Positions 1 to 10,350 of a DNA stretch of 64,000 nucleotides are shown here, piece after piece (the stretch's first letter is position 1; every line of letters starts with the position of its first letter). The notes below the pieces were generated by a model. That model ran no database searches. It was not told where the DNA came from and saw only the letters and a program-made list of their open reading frames with translations. The stretch comes from Pieris napi. Its lineage: Eukaryota; Arthropoda; Insecta; Lepidoptera; Pieridae. A program made the position numbers and the translations under genes. The stretch is from contig NC_062256.1 in assembly GCF_905475465.1 (NCBI RefSeq), forward strand, positions 7,077,662 to 7,141,661. The letters are read 5' to 3'.

Positions 1-533
1 GCGTACCTTTATTTAAGAAGCTCAAAATTTTATCTCTTCCATGTATTTATATTTTAGAGATATCCTTATTCGTGCACAGAAACATACATATTTTTAAGTC
101 GAATGTAGAAGTTGAAGTAAGAAGTAGACATGGGATGAAATTGGCTCTGCCAAAAATTAATCTGGAACTGCTTCGGAAAAACAGCTTTTGTATGGCAATT
201 AAAGTCTACAATAAATTACCAAAAGAATTAAAAGATCTTCCGTCTAGATTCTTTAAACAGCGACTTAGTGAATTACTTTTAGAAAAAATGTACTATTCAA
301 TAAATGATTATTTGCATGAAACGCCGTAATTGATATAAAGCTAATGATGTAATGTATATAATATAATAGACAAGATAGTATAAGAATTGACATTGAATTA
401 TAATGTGAAATACTTTAAGACAAATTTGCGCGCCATCGTGTGTGGCAGAATATGCGAACGATTTATGATTGTATCACCTTAACATTTTGTACCATATTCT
501 TGCAAAAAATAAATTATTATTATTATTATTATT
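1..533 (+). mobile_element. 3' end of a Jockey-like LINE, open at the window edge
   Basis: A frame open from base 3 to the stop at 327-329 encodes the C-terminal tail of a non-LTR reverse-transcriptase protein. The signature is an aromatic-Tyr-Asn-Lys-Leu-Pro segment (VYNKLPKELKDL) followed by a Phe-rich helix and a short polar end. The LINE at 17829-19938 ends with the same pattern (FYNKLPSAIREL). A 3' untranslated region follows and ends in an AAATAAATT plus (ATT)n tail at about 505-533, typical of a LINE 3' terminus. The element runs off the left edge, so its length is unknown. Confidence 0.75.
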
Positions 534-565
534 TAATGATGATGATACTAAATACATAAAGTGCG

Positions 566-995
566 ACACTTTTATTTATTTATTTATTTAGTTATTAAGC
601 TTACGACATCACACACTAAATCTACTAATTATTTTACAAAATCTTACATCTAAAATGTGTGACAATTAATGTAAACATAAGTTTCACAAAAAAAATACAA
701 TTAAAACATAATATACGATCATACAAACACACTATAAAATAAAATAATAGAAATTTGTTGGTACTTAGAACAAAAAAAAAAAGGAAAAATCATCAGCAAA
801 ACAGCGAAATTAGGTTCGAGAAAGGCACCCCACAATGCTTTCTCTAAAACCGATCAGCCCACTATCGAATATATCCAGCTCCGGATAAGCTATGTTCAAT
901 CCGTTAAAATCGCGAAGAGTTCGAACGAGAGGTGCCTGAACTCCTAGTTTGGTTTTGGCAGAAGGAATTTGGAAGATATTGATTTGATGAAAGAC
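566..995 (-). mobile_element. 5'-truncated LINE, C-terminal end
   Basis: On the minus strand a frame from about 992 to the stop at 810-812 encodes a LINE-type C-terminal segment containing APLVRTLRDFNG and ELDIFDSGLIGFRES. The Ile-Phe and hydrophobic-Phe-Arg spacing resembles tails of other insect non-LTR elements. An upstream in-frame TGA and loss of similarity mark a 5' truncation. The 3' untranslated region ends in a repeated AAAT tail near 566-590. The LINE clade cannot be named. Confidence 0.6.
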
Positions 996-1129
996 GTCGC
1001 TCTGCCGTCACACGTTTGCTTTATTTTAAATAGTATGGGTATCAATGGCATAACTACCATCTGGGGCCCGTGGCAAATTCTTTTGATGGGGCCCTATCAG
1101 TAAAAATCGTCACATTGTACTCAGTTTAA

Positions 1130-1270
1130 TTTTAATAAACTTCGAGATTTTCAACGTACTCAATTACACGTTGTATATTTCCCACTAATGGCCATAGGGC
1201 TCCTCTCTTAGGTGAGAGGGAATGGTCTGTAGTCCCCACGCTAGCCCAATGTGTATTGGAGACTTCACAT
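1130..1270 (-). repeat. LINE 3' untranslated-region fragment
   Basis: Read on the minus strand, this has the layout of RTE/CR1-type LINE 3' ends: a line about a GGGCTAGCGTGG segment, then TCTCACCTAAGAGAGGAG and a ...GTGGGAAATAT run. No coding frame survives. The remainder of 1000-1500 shows no recognisable gene or repeat. Confidence 0.4.
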
Positions 1271-1506
1271 TCATCTATAGAACATAATATCTCTTGGGTA
1301 GCGGCCCTCTTGGGTCGGCGGCCTGTGGCATTTTGCTAGCCCTGCCACCCTATTGTTACGCCAATGTCAGCCGGAAAGATTTGGTTCTTCATTGCGTTGT
1401 TGAAAACATTGTACATTTCTCACGTGACTACTTGATTCCCAATAGTTTGCAGTTGTGTTAATGAACTTTACCTGTGTTATTCTACTATTTAAAAATACCT
1501 TTTCAG

Positions 1507-3392
1507 CTGACAGTCGTTTATCAACATCAGCGCCATCTCAATGGGCGAGAGAGGAATCAAATGAAGGGACCAAAAGTCCAGCCAAGAGTCTGTCTGCGAC
1601 TTCCTTCCCAGATATGGAACGGCCTAGACTTGATAGCGATGTTGGGCCATCGCTCAGTGCGGCTGGCAGTCAAACTTTGTGTGAGTTTATTTTTAATATT
1701 ATGTTTCTCATCCGAGGTGTATTTCATGAACACCCTAACGTACTTTATTTAAGATATTTAGTGTATTATATATATTAGTGTATATATATTGTTTGTATTT
1801 TTATAAATCGACGATCAATATGAAAAAACTTAGGTAGATGCTCCAGTTACTTATAATTTTTAAACATTTTCGCTTTTTTTACACTTCGATGAACTGCCCT
1901 GCGATTCTGTAACTCACTTTTCGAACTCACACAGCGGTTTTCGCATCGGCGGTCGCTCTCAAATCAGTCGTGAAGCAGTCATTTTATGATTTGGCATTCA
2001 TATAAACAATAAACTTACAAGCTCCCACCTTTTCAGAAAAGTGAGTTACAGAATCGCAAGGCTGAGGTGGATTTTAACAATTCCCCTAAAGTTTAATTAA
2101 AAGATAATGAAATAGGGCATTTCTTTCATAGACAGCCCTTCCTATGACTCATGTGAAATTTTTGACAGTGTCAGTCGTACGTCAAAAATAAATTGAATTT
2201 TGACATACGGGCCGTCATAGTTCGTGCTAAGTCTTGATTCTGAATCTTACCGTTACCTTCTCTTATGTATTACTAGACTGCAACCATTTTTCACCCAAAT
2301 GAATTTAGAAATATAATAACGAAAATGTAATTTAATTGTTTTAGTGGATGAAGTCGACGCTGGTGATGTCGATGAAGACTTTAACAGGCTTCGCAGTGTA
2401 AGGGAACAACATCGCAAAGACAAATACCTACAGAGGCTTATGGCTAGATCAGTCAGCGCACAACAGGTAATATCTAAAAAGTAGTATATTTTTAAATCAT
2501 TGCTGAATTAATCCCTCAAGTTATTTTAAGCTATTGCATAGATTTTATCGCGGGCTTTGAGCGCGGAGACCGAATCATAACGAAACGAAAATAAAAACCT
2601 AACACGATGACGTAATATAGGTGCGGCCAATACGCGTTAGAGCGGGACAGAACGCATACCGTGTATTCACATCTCTCTAACGAGACCGGTGACGTAGCGC
2701 AAAGCGCGGCCGGTACGCGTTAGAGTGAGACAGACTATATAGGTGTGTAAGTCTGAGTCTGGTAGAGTGGTAACTGGTAAATTGAATTAATATCTAAGAA
2801 AAAAAAATGTAATTTATGTATAGGAGGGAAGTCCCATATTCATTAATGTAAATAGTCATTTACCGTACATTACACGTATTTACATTTACTATAAATGATC
2901 GTTTATAAAATTTGTATAAGACGAATAATTTATAAAAAAGCAGTTGTAATACTATGATCATTTTAAAAAGTATATTTTGGTACTTATAACTTACCCAATT
3001 AATAAATTACACACAGCGAATTAAATTCAAGACTTTTTCGAAAATTCTATAGAAAACTACAAAGCGATTTACGTCAAATATTGTTAATGTAATTAACTTG
3101 TATAAATTTCTGTAATAATTACAGTTTTAAAGAAAATAATATATTATAACCTAAAATAACCTTAGTTTTAATAAAGACAACTAAATATTACTTATAGCGA
3201 GGGAGAGAAAAAAGATAAAAAAATAATATCTATGTACATGGATTAATAATCTTTAAAATATTGCAGCAAACTGGAAGTGGTGAGGTGCTGGATACAGACT
3301 TGTTGCTAGAAGAATTAATGAAAATGCAAGCAAAGTTGACTCAAGAGGAGAATATCAAAGAAAACAAGCCTGATGACAAAAATGCAACTTGA
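1507..3392 (+). CDS. Unrecognised protein, last three coding exons
   Basis: Three exons join in one frame: 1507-1680 (acceptor ...TTTTCAG, donor GTGAGT), 2345-2466 (acceptor ...TTTTAG, donor GTAATA) and 3267-3392 (acceptor ...TTGCAG, stop TGA at 3390). Phases agree: exon one leaves one base, exon two completes the codon and ends on a codon boundary. The visible 139 residues begin Ser/Pro-rich, with an acidic stretch (DEVDAGDVDEDF). They continue into a charged helical segment (LRSVREQHRKDKYLQRLM) and end with a Leu/Glu/Lys-rich helix (DTDLLLEELMKMQAKLTQ), so a coiled-coil C-terminus is likely. A polyadenylation signal AATAAA lies at 3519-3524. The 5' exons are missing and probably upstream of the window. 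Intron one contains a MITE and an unknown repeat. I do not recognise the family. The exon chain is inferred from splice signals and phase only. Confidence 0.65.
1897..2061. mobile_element. MITE (family A) with CTG duplication
   Basis: Terminal inverted repeats of at least 26 bp begin CCCTGCGATTCTGTAACTC at the left. The right end is the complement of CCTTGCGATTCTGTAACTC. CTG flanks both sides (1894-1896 and 2062-2064). Other copies are at 21401-21580 and 28860-28984. It lies in an intron of the gene at 1507-3392. Confidence 0.75.
2527..2812 (+). repeat. Unknown interspersed repeat R-A, copy 1
   Basis: It shares blocks with 40772-41116 and 50412-50735: AGCTATTGCATAG then ATCGCGGGC, then ATACGCGTTAGAGCGGGACAG, then AGTCTGAGTCTGGTAGAGTGG. 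The family is GC-rich and shows no coding frame. Copies 2 and 3 end in GCCACACG plus poly(T); this copy lacks that end. Confidence 0.6.
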
Positions 3393-4038
3393 CCCAGACT
3401 TCTTTTCTCATGGGATTAAGTCTCCTGAGTACATTCCAGTATTAACAATTGTGATAATTTACACTATTTAAGTACAGCCTTGGAAATCATGCTACTGTTT
3501 TGTATTTATTGAATAAGAAATAAATGAATCGAGTACTTTATTATTTTTTTATCAATCCACACAGCAATGCACAATTTGGAACTACAATGTGTATAAAATT
3601 GCTATTTTGGTTAATTAACTAAAAAATAAATATCTAGTATGGGTATTTATAATATATTGAGCTTATTTAAAACTGCTGTTTTTAATATTAATGAAGTGTA
3701 AATACTTCTGGAGAAGTATGTCTTATTGGTTCAAAGTTCAAACATGCCAAGAAACCTATTTGTATAGTCTAGAATGTAAGTCAAATCTAAAATGTTGCAA
3801 TACCCGATTGTGTAAACTAAACATTTATTTTTGTTGTAATACCACAAAGATGTCATAATATTACTCTTTAGTGACATTCAAACTAATGTGCAATAAAGAC
3901 TCAATATTAACATCCTTATAAAGCAATTCTAATCCCTACATGCCGATTATTTTATATATGAAAGATTGTTGGTGGACTTAAGTAAAAATACTATATAGTT
4001 TATGCCAGTTTTATTATCTTAACAGCTATTGAGAAGGC

Positions 4039-5140
4039 TTACAGCTTCAACTTTGTCCTTCTCCAGTGACGCCTCTTAGCGTTGTACCTGTAAATATAAA
4101 GTAAAGTTTAAGTTTTTAAGCTGCTAAGTAATCCATTCACTTCAATGGATTAGCAATTGTGTCAATTGCACTTATTGGCAATCTGATCTGGTCCTGGGAA
4201 AAAGTTTCCACCAAATAATATGCACAGAGGACACTAATCAGCACTAGTAATTATCACACACAAACAATGGCCTTAACTTTTATAAGTATTTCTTAATGGT
4301 ATAGATATGTTAAAGTAATGCCAAAAAAGCATTGCATTTATAAAATAATAATCAAATATTACTTGTCAAATAAATTAATCAAAAATACTTTTTAGGTATA
4401 AATTATGTTTGTTACAAAGCAATTGCTTAGTAGAAATGAAAATTTAAATTAAACTTTATTACTATTTGAATAAAAACACCATTGTATAACCCTAAAAAGT
4501 AAGTTTCAATTAATAGTAGTTTCATTTACTACTAAAGTTCATAATGCATTAACTATACTAGTACTAGTCTTATGTCTAATGAATTACATTGGGTCTTCGC
4601 TATTTAACTTAATAATGTTGATCTGGTTAAATGATTAAACAGCTTCAACTTACACAATTTATCAGTATGATTTTATTATTTAACGAAAACACAACGAAAA
4701 CATCTGCCTTGACAGAGCTTTAAGTATTTGATCTACACAATATAAAGTACATAGAAATTGTTACCTAAATTAAACATAATTCAATTAAGTCAATAAGTAA
4801 ATACAAAATTGAACATCCCTGCTAGGTGTTTAAACCGACAACAAATTCTAATGTTAGCAAAATACGTTTAGTGATGAAATATGAAATACTTAAATCGTTT
4901 GAGATGTAAATGATTAAAAAACACATTTTGTTTGTACTCACCGAATGGTATTTCCTGTACGCATTCTAACCCATTGTGGAATGGGGCGATTTTGTTTTAG
5001 CTTTTTAGCGAGTTTTCGCTTAATAATAAATGTCTTGTGCGCCGACTGAAAAGTAGAAACAAGTTTATATTTAGTTACAATATCAAAAACACTAACGATT
5101 ACTTAAATAAATTTAGATTTATATTTAATTCACCAACCAT
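4039..5140 (-). CDS. RpL39: 60S ribosomal protein L39 (eL39), complete
   Basis: This encodes the 51-residue large-subunit protein eL39, which lines the polypeptide exit tunnel of cytosolic ribosomes. Three exons splice cleanly on the minus strand. 5138-5140 is just the ATG. 4942-5045 (34 codons plus two bases) begins SAHKTFIIKRKLAKKLKQN and ends with RPIPQWVRMRTGNTI. 4039-4087 completes the split Arg codon and encodes YNAKRRHWRRTKLKL and TAA. The product has the family's usual length and composition. Placing the ATG as the last codon of exon one is typical of ribosomal protein genes. The first donor (GTTGGT) is weak; the second is GTGAGT. A pyrimidine-rich TTCTTCTTG upstream of the ATG fits a TOP-type start. 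A polyadenylation signal lies at 4010-4015 (complement of TTTATT). The gene is divergent from mtIF3. Confidence 0.97.
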
Positions 5141-5620
5141 TTTGCCTTCTCGGCTGTCAAAACAAGAAGAACTAGCAGTCGCTAATGTTGACTAAAATTA
5201 TAATTTAATGTCAAAACTCATGTCAAACGTCAGACTGTATTGATGTTTTAATGACGTATTCATAAAATCTATGGCCTATGCCGTTCACTGTCAAGTTTTG
5301 AAGTGAAATTAATACTATAATTATATTATTTATTATATTATACTATAATTATTATATTATACTTCTTAGTTCTTTTATTCCTAGCAATTCCAATAAGGTA
5401 AATTTTAATAAATTATATGAAGCATTGAATTAATTCCGCAGCATGTTAAACGTTGTTTGACATTTTAACCAATTTGTTGACATTTAAAGCTAAAACGTTA
5501 AAAGTTGAAATAGTGATTAGAGACGTTGTCAATTGTCATTTGTCAAGTAATTAATAAACTGTGTTTTGGATTTTAAATTTAATTTGACTAAATTGTAATT
5601 TGAATAAAAAAAATATCGAA
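5141..5620. promoter_or_regulatory. Shared intergenic region between RpL39 and mtIF3
   Basis: The two start codons face away from each other across 480 bp, so both promoters must lie here. The RpL39 side carries the untranslated leader and a pyrimidine tract at about 5151-5175. No TATA box is clear on either side. The rest is AT-rich with an ATT/TTA low-complexity tract at 5310-5365. A bidirectional promoter is an inference from layout. Confidence 0.5.
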
Positions 5621-6972
5621 ATGATATCTTTTTTAACGCTAACACGAATAACAAAGTTCCTTGATTGTCGACCTATTACTATGAAAATATCTGCTGGTGG
5701 TAAAGATATTCCGAAGAAAAAGGTTTTTGAGGCTAGAATTACTCTTATTGGAACTGATGATTCGGTAAGCATAACCGACCTCAAAAGTGCTCAAAATATT
5801 TCCACTAGAAGAGAATTAAAATTAGTCAAAATTCAGGATGAAGATGCTAAAACACGGAGACCTGTGTATAAGTAAGACCTTAAATTACTTAGTAAAATTT
5901 TTCAATTAAATAGATAATATTGAGGCTTGGTTCTTTTTTTAATCATATATTTTTATTCAGTGTCACACATTGTCATATATTTATTAGGTGTTATGATAGG
6001 AAATACTTTGGTAAATTGAAAATTAGAAATAAGTTTTCATTTGGAATTACACCCAGTATACAGGATACCTGTATATATAATATGGATGTTTTTTTTAATG
6101 TTATTCTGCACTGTATAATTATATACCTTATCGCATACAGGAATAAGAATTGTACATTTTACCTTAAGCCTAAAATATAAAGATGAAAAAACAGAATGTC
6201 CCTTTATTTTCAGATTGATGACAAATGCTGAGTATCATGAGGAAGAAATATCTAAAAGGAAACAGAAACAACAAGCCAAAGAGAATAATTTTATTAAAGG
6301 AAATAAACTTTTAACACTCTCATCACGAATAGCAGAACATGACTTGATGACTAGAATTAAGAAAATTGGGAAATTGCTAGAAAAACAATTTGAAGTAAGA
6401 GTTGTGATATCTGGAGAGGAAAACGAAACAAACTTAAACTATGTAAGTATTATTAAAATATAATAATATTTTTTTGATCATTTTACTGTACAGGGGTGCT
6501 TTTGTGTTTTTCTAATCTCACAGTGAATAAGCGTTGCTCTTTAGTTTACTTTTTAAGATTTCACAATTCACAAGATAACTAATCATACTCATAAAACAGT
6601 CTTTACTTTTTAAAGACGCTATAAATAGAATTTAATAATTACTAACTTGGCATCTTGTTGAGAACTAAATTTTCTGTCACAAGTCTTAGATCCAAGCAGC
6701 TATTAAATGTGGTGTGAAAGTAACTAAAGATTGATAATATAACCTCTTAATTAATTATATATAATAACTTTATCTTTTTGAATAACTTCCAGGACAAAAT
6801 ATACTCAACAATTGAAAAAAACCTTCAATCAAATGGTAATCTAGTTCAAAAGAGACAAAAAGGCAGTTCTCTCAGGTTTCAAGTGCTACCTTTAAGAAAA
6901 TTATCAAATCAGAAATCATCAAATAATGACTCAAGTTCCAATAAAAATGAGAGTGATGGTACTGCTGCATGA
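5621..6972 (+). CDS. mtIF3: Mitochondrial translation initiation factor IF-3, complete
   Basis: IF-3 binds the small mitoribosomal subunit, prevents premature joining with the large subunit and helps start-codon selection. Three exons join in phase: 5621-5871 (donor GTAAGA), 6214-6442 (acceptor TTTTCAG, donor GTAAGT) and 6793-6972 (acceptor TTCCAG, stop TGA). The product is 219 aa. Residues 1-25 (MISFLTLTRITKFLDCRP...) are hydroxylated, basic and suitable as a mitochondrial presequence. The N-domain follows, with FEARITLIGTDDSVSITDL and DAKTRRPVYKLMT. A charged linker leads to the C-domain, with LLTLSSRIAEHDLMTRIKKI and FEVRVVIS. I chose ATG 5621 because it begins this presequence. The tail is Ser/Asn-rich (NQKSSNNDSSSNKNESDG). 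A polyadenylation signal lies near 7148-7153. The stop sits in a leaky context (see 6973-7107). Confidence 0.9.
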
Positions 6973-7107
6973 CTAGCTGTGGTTATTGGTGGTATTTTAC
7001 TGGCAAAATATTTAATTTTGAGTAAATACATGTTTAATAAAACCAAGGATACAGATATTGAATTAAAGAAAACTAGAAAACCATGTGATAGTGAAGAATT
7101 GATGTAA
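6973..7107 (+). other. In-frame readthrough extension of mtIF3 (candidate)
   Basis: The mtIF3 stop at 6970-6972 is TGA followed directly by CTAG. The frame then stays open for 44 codons to a TAA at 7105-7107. The extension starts with a hydrophobic run (LAVVIGGILLAKYLIL), then a Lys/Asp/Glu-rich tail ending CDSEELM. If translated it would give a 263-residue isoform (including one residue inserted at the stop), with a possible C-terminal membrane anchor. The open frame and the motif are seen directly; that readthrough occurs is inference. Confidence 0.5.
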
Positions 7108-7153
7108 ATATTGTAAGATTATTTATTTTATTAGGTTTAATTTAAATAAAATA

Positions 7154-8406
7154 AGCAAAAAAATTTAAAATTTTATTTGATTTGAACTGGGAAGAAAAAG
7201 AATTTATGTAAAAACAGAATTTGTTTAATCAGTCACCTCAAATATACATATCATTATACCCGGACATGCGACGCAAACACAGAGACATGTTAATCTAAAA
7301 ACATGATATTACTAAAAGTTCATAAGTTAATGAATTACTTTATCAATTGGATTATCACAGATGCTTAAGAGATCTTTGAATCTTATGTGGTAGGTGTTAC
7401 ATAGTTTTAGAGTTATTACAATGCATTTATGAATATTTACATTATTATTCTTATATTATGAGCGTGTGGCATGTTTTTATGTACGTAAATCGCCTATCTA
7501 ATGAACATTTCAAAAGTACAATATAATCTATCTGATTTGACTGAACTAGACTAAACATTGTTGAGTTTGCCGGATTGAACAAAAATAAAAGTTATATTTG
7601 CTGTTATTACTGTGGTCTTACTACGTCTCCTTTTTCCCAGCTAAGTTAGTGCTAGCCACTGCCAAATCCGAAACAAGCCCGGGAATCGAAAGTAGGATCT
7701 CCGGATTGTGTATATGGCTATGTTGTACTTACTTCAAATAATGGTGTAAGTCTAGTTCGTAGTTTACTATCAGGATTATCATAATTTGATTATCTTAAAT
7801 TTTAGATTAATTAATACTTGAACACATTTCTAGGAAGGAACTTGTTTTCAAGCTACAATAACTTATAAATCCTAGATTTTTCTACGTACTACATGCACAC
7901 GTTATTATCTAATAACCTAGTTTGCTGAAAGTTTCAGAAATAGATTTATTATGGCATCGATAATACAAGTAGATAGACGGCCCCAAGTCTGCTATTGTAA
8001 AGGTATTACACCATTTCTTTTCATACAACCTGTATTTTGCTCTAACTACTTTGAAATACAATTGGTGCTGATTGCTGACCGCCAAAGGCAAAGAAGTGTC
8101 AAACTTTTAACGATCATTGTTAAGGTTAATTAATTGCGTGGTGAAAATTGAAAATAATATCATGAATGAAACCATAGAGATCACGTCATTACGTGTAACG
8201 GATAAAAATTTAAATACGTAGAATGGAACGCAACAATTTTTAAGATCACCCTTGTTTAGGTATTGATGTAATCTCGTCAATAAGGGAACCTAATTCATTG
8301 GCTATTTTACGTTGTATTTATCTACAAATTTTTAGGCTAATATACTGATTGGTCGTACCAGACTAGGGGCTGTAGTCATCAAAAAGTTCATTATTGTTCG
8401 AATATT
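7154..8406. other. Gene-free flank
   Basis: AT-rich sequence between the mtIF3 polyadenylation signal and the first exon candidate of the IGF-like gene. I see no convincing coding frame, RNA gene or repeat. Confidence 0.5.
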
Positions 8407-8544
8407 TTACGAATACACCGCAATATATGCATAGCGGTCTCTTTCTGCTGACGGTAAATCAGTGTTTAAAGTTCTTCCCCAAGTCAGTAGGGGCGAGACG
8501 GTGCCTACCACGGGAGCAGCGCGCGCGGCATTCCTTTCGAGTTT
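8407..8544 (-). CDS. Possible terminal coding exon of the IGF-like gene
   Basis: On the minus strand a good acceptor (TTTGTTTATTTCAG) opens a GC-rich segment in an AT-rich background. The frame starting at the first base encodes 45 residues (KLERNAARAAPVVGTVSPLL, then TWGRTLNTDLPSAERDRYAY, then IAVYS) and TAA at 8407-8409. Codon use is GC-ending, as in the exon at 9781-9991. A donor after that exon (GTGTGT below 9781) would join to it on a codon boundary. No database support is available, and the exon could belong to another transcript or be untranslated. Confidence 0.4.
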   Translation of the reverse strand, partial: KLERNAARAAPVVGTVSPLLTWGRTLNTDLPSAERDRYAYIAVYS

Positions 8545-9780
8545 CTGAAATAAACAAATGATAACATATCAATGCTAAAAATGTTTGAATATAGAGTTCG
8601 AGAGGTCGAGGTAAAATTTATCAATGACCCGCCAAATGGATAACGAGTAAAAATAAACTTTTTGTGCCATGTCAACAATCCTATTGATAACATAAATTAA
8701 AATAATTGAAGCTGAGCATTTCCTACATAAATAATGGTTTATGATTTGTAATGAAAGCTTAATGACCTCCCGTTTTATATTTCTAAGGAATTTTATCAGT
8801 GCGTGCAAGGAGTATTCCCATTTGTCATTTGTATTCCAAAATGTCATTTTATGGTTTAGGAATAAGTCTGTACGCGAACGTACTCTATATGCCTTGGTCT
8901 ACGGCCTACGCCAGTACAACGGAGTAAAGGAATATAAGAAGCCTCGCTGACCTTGACTGCGTAATTTTTAAGTGTACAGAAATTTGCGGTTGTCTGCTAA
9001 AAAGTTTGTTTTAAACCCTCTGTCAAAATCTTGATCAGACCGCCTGACAGATAGACTATGGCATTCCACAGACAAGCTTAAGTTGATCACTGCCTTAAAT
9101 GATTATTCGATTTTGGAATTTAAGAGAATTATCGCACTTAGATCTCTGGACTATAGAGTAAGTTCTCACATTTATCCAATATAAATCAAGAACAGAAAGA
9201 TGAATGCAGTTGGTTACATGAAACTGTTAGTTAACATACCCAAGCATTAGTATGAGTGTTAGTAGCCGAATACTTGTTCTCTTTGGCTTACATTGTTTAT
9301 TATGTCAAATGTCAAAACCATTATGTAAGTCTTACCGCCTTATTCATTAATTGTATGCCTCCAATTCACTTTGAAAATTTTTAAAAATAGAATTATTTTA
9401 ATATTTGTTTATGAATAAGACTGTAAAGTAAAATAATCTTTAAAACATAATAAATTAATACGATATACTACAACTGCAATCACTGATATGTAAGAAAGTG
9501 AATAATTGCCACATGACGTCGCGAATTTCTTTAAATACTTCAGTTAATATCCTGAAAACTATCTTGGGTAAAGGCGAATCATTTGTTTCAATTAAATCGA
9601 CCCACATACGGCAGAGCTATACGTGCAAAGGTACCATACGCAGTCAGTTATCATAATTCTGTATACCTATTTAAAAGCCTTATAAGAACTTTTTGGCAAT
9701 AAGTATTATTAAAACTGTATATTTATATCAGTGCCAGCAGTTTCTAAAGAGAACAAGTGTACGGCAAAGATGAGACACAC
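8545..9780. other. Putative intron, no features seen
   Basis: AT-rich sequence between the two exon candidates of the IGF-like gene. No repeat family from elsewhere in the window is recognisable and no coding signal is convincing. Confidence 0.4.
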
Positions 9781-9991
9781 CATGTTACCCATGAGCAAGG
9801 AACGTCGTCGGCCCGCGCGTTTGCGCCGACACGAACAGCGGCCTCGCTTTGCGTACCCGCGACTGCGACCTCGTACCGAGCGCCGCTCTGATGACTCCTT
9901 CGCTACCACGGCTGCTGGCACGCCACTCGAAGCCTCAGCGGAGCGATCCTCGATCAAGTGCTCATCCGTCAGCTCCAGTGGTGACTCTAAT
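9781..9991 (-). CDS. Arg-rich C-terminal extension exon of IGF-like peptide
   Basis: This minus-strand segment follows an acceptor (GATATCCACAG) 363 bp downstream of the donor that overlaps the A-chain stop codon. The upstream exon ends with AA and this exon starts with A, so the junction codon is AAA (Lys) and the frame continues. It encodes 70 residues. An acidic start (LESPLELTDEHLIEDR) is followed by an Ala/Ser/Val spacer, then a very basic end with SERRSVRGRSRGYAKRGRCS, CRRKR and AGRRRSLLMGNM. Codons are GC-rich (GAG, CTG, GTG) against an AT-rich background. A basic E-like extension after the A domain is a feature of IGFs as opposed to insulins. Without a splice at 9781 the frame would run to a stop at 9709. 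The plus strand is also open here but its splice signals are poorer. Confidence 0.6.
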
Positions 9992-10350
9992 CTGTGGATA
10001 TCAGGAATTAACTTAGAAGAACGTTTGGCCTAAAAAAAAATAGAATAAGTTAGAAATTTCTAATTACTATGTTATTTAAGGTGAAGGAAAGAACAATTAT
10101 ATCTACTAAAATAATTATATTAATTAATAAACATATTTATTATGTAATAAAATATATTTGCACAGAGAACGATAAAAGATTATTTATTACGCATCCTTTT
10201 AAGTAATTTTGTTTGTCATTAATAAACTTAAGAAAATATATCGGATAACCATACGATAACTTCGTTTATTTTGAATTAAATATATGTACTGATTTTACGT
10301 TTTGCGTGCTTAATTCTATCCAGATCTTTGTTCTTATAACAAAAAGAGAC

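Noticed and set aside
9731..10033. A 100-codon plus-strand frame (Arg-rich then Ser-rich) overlapping the IGF-like extension exon
   Set aside because: Its acceptor is poor. The minus-strand reading has in-phase splice sites with the insulin-like exons and better codon use; the plus frame is likely a shadow.
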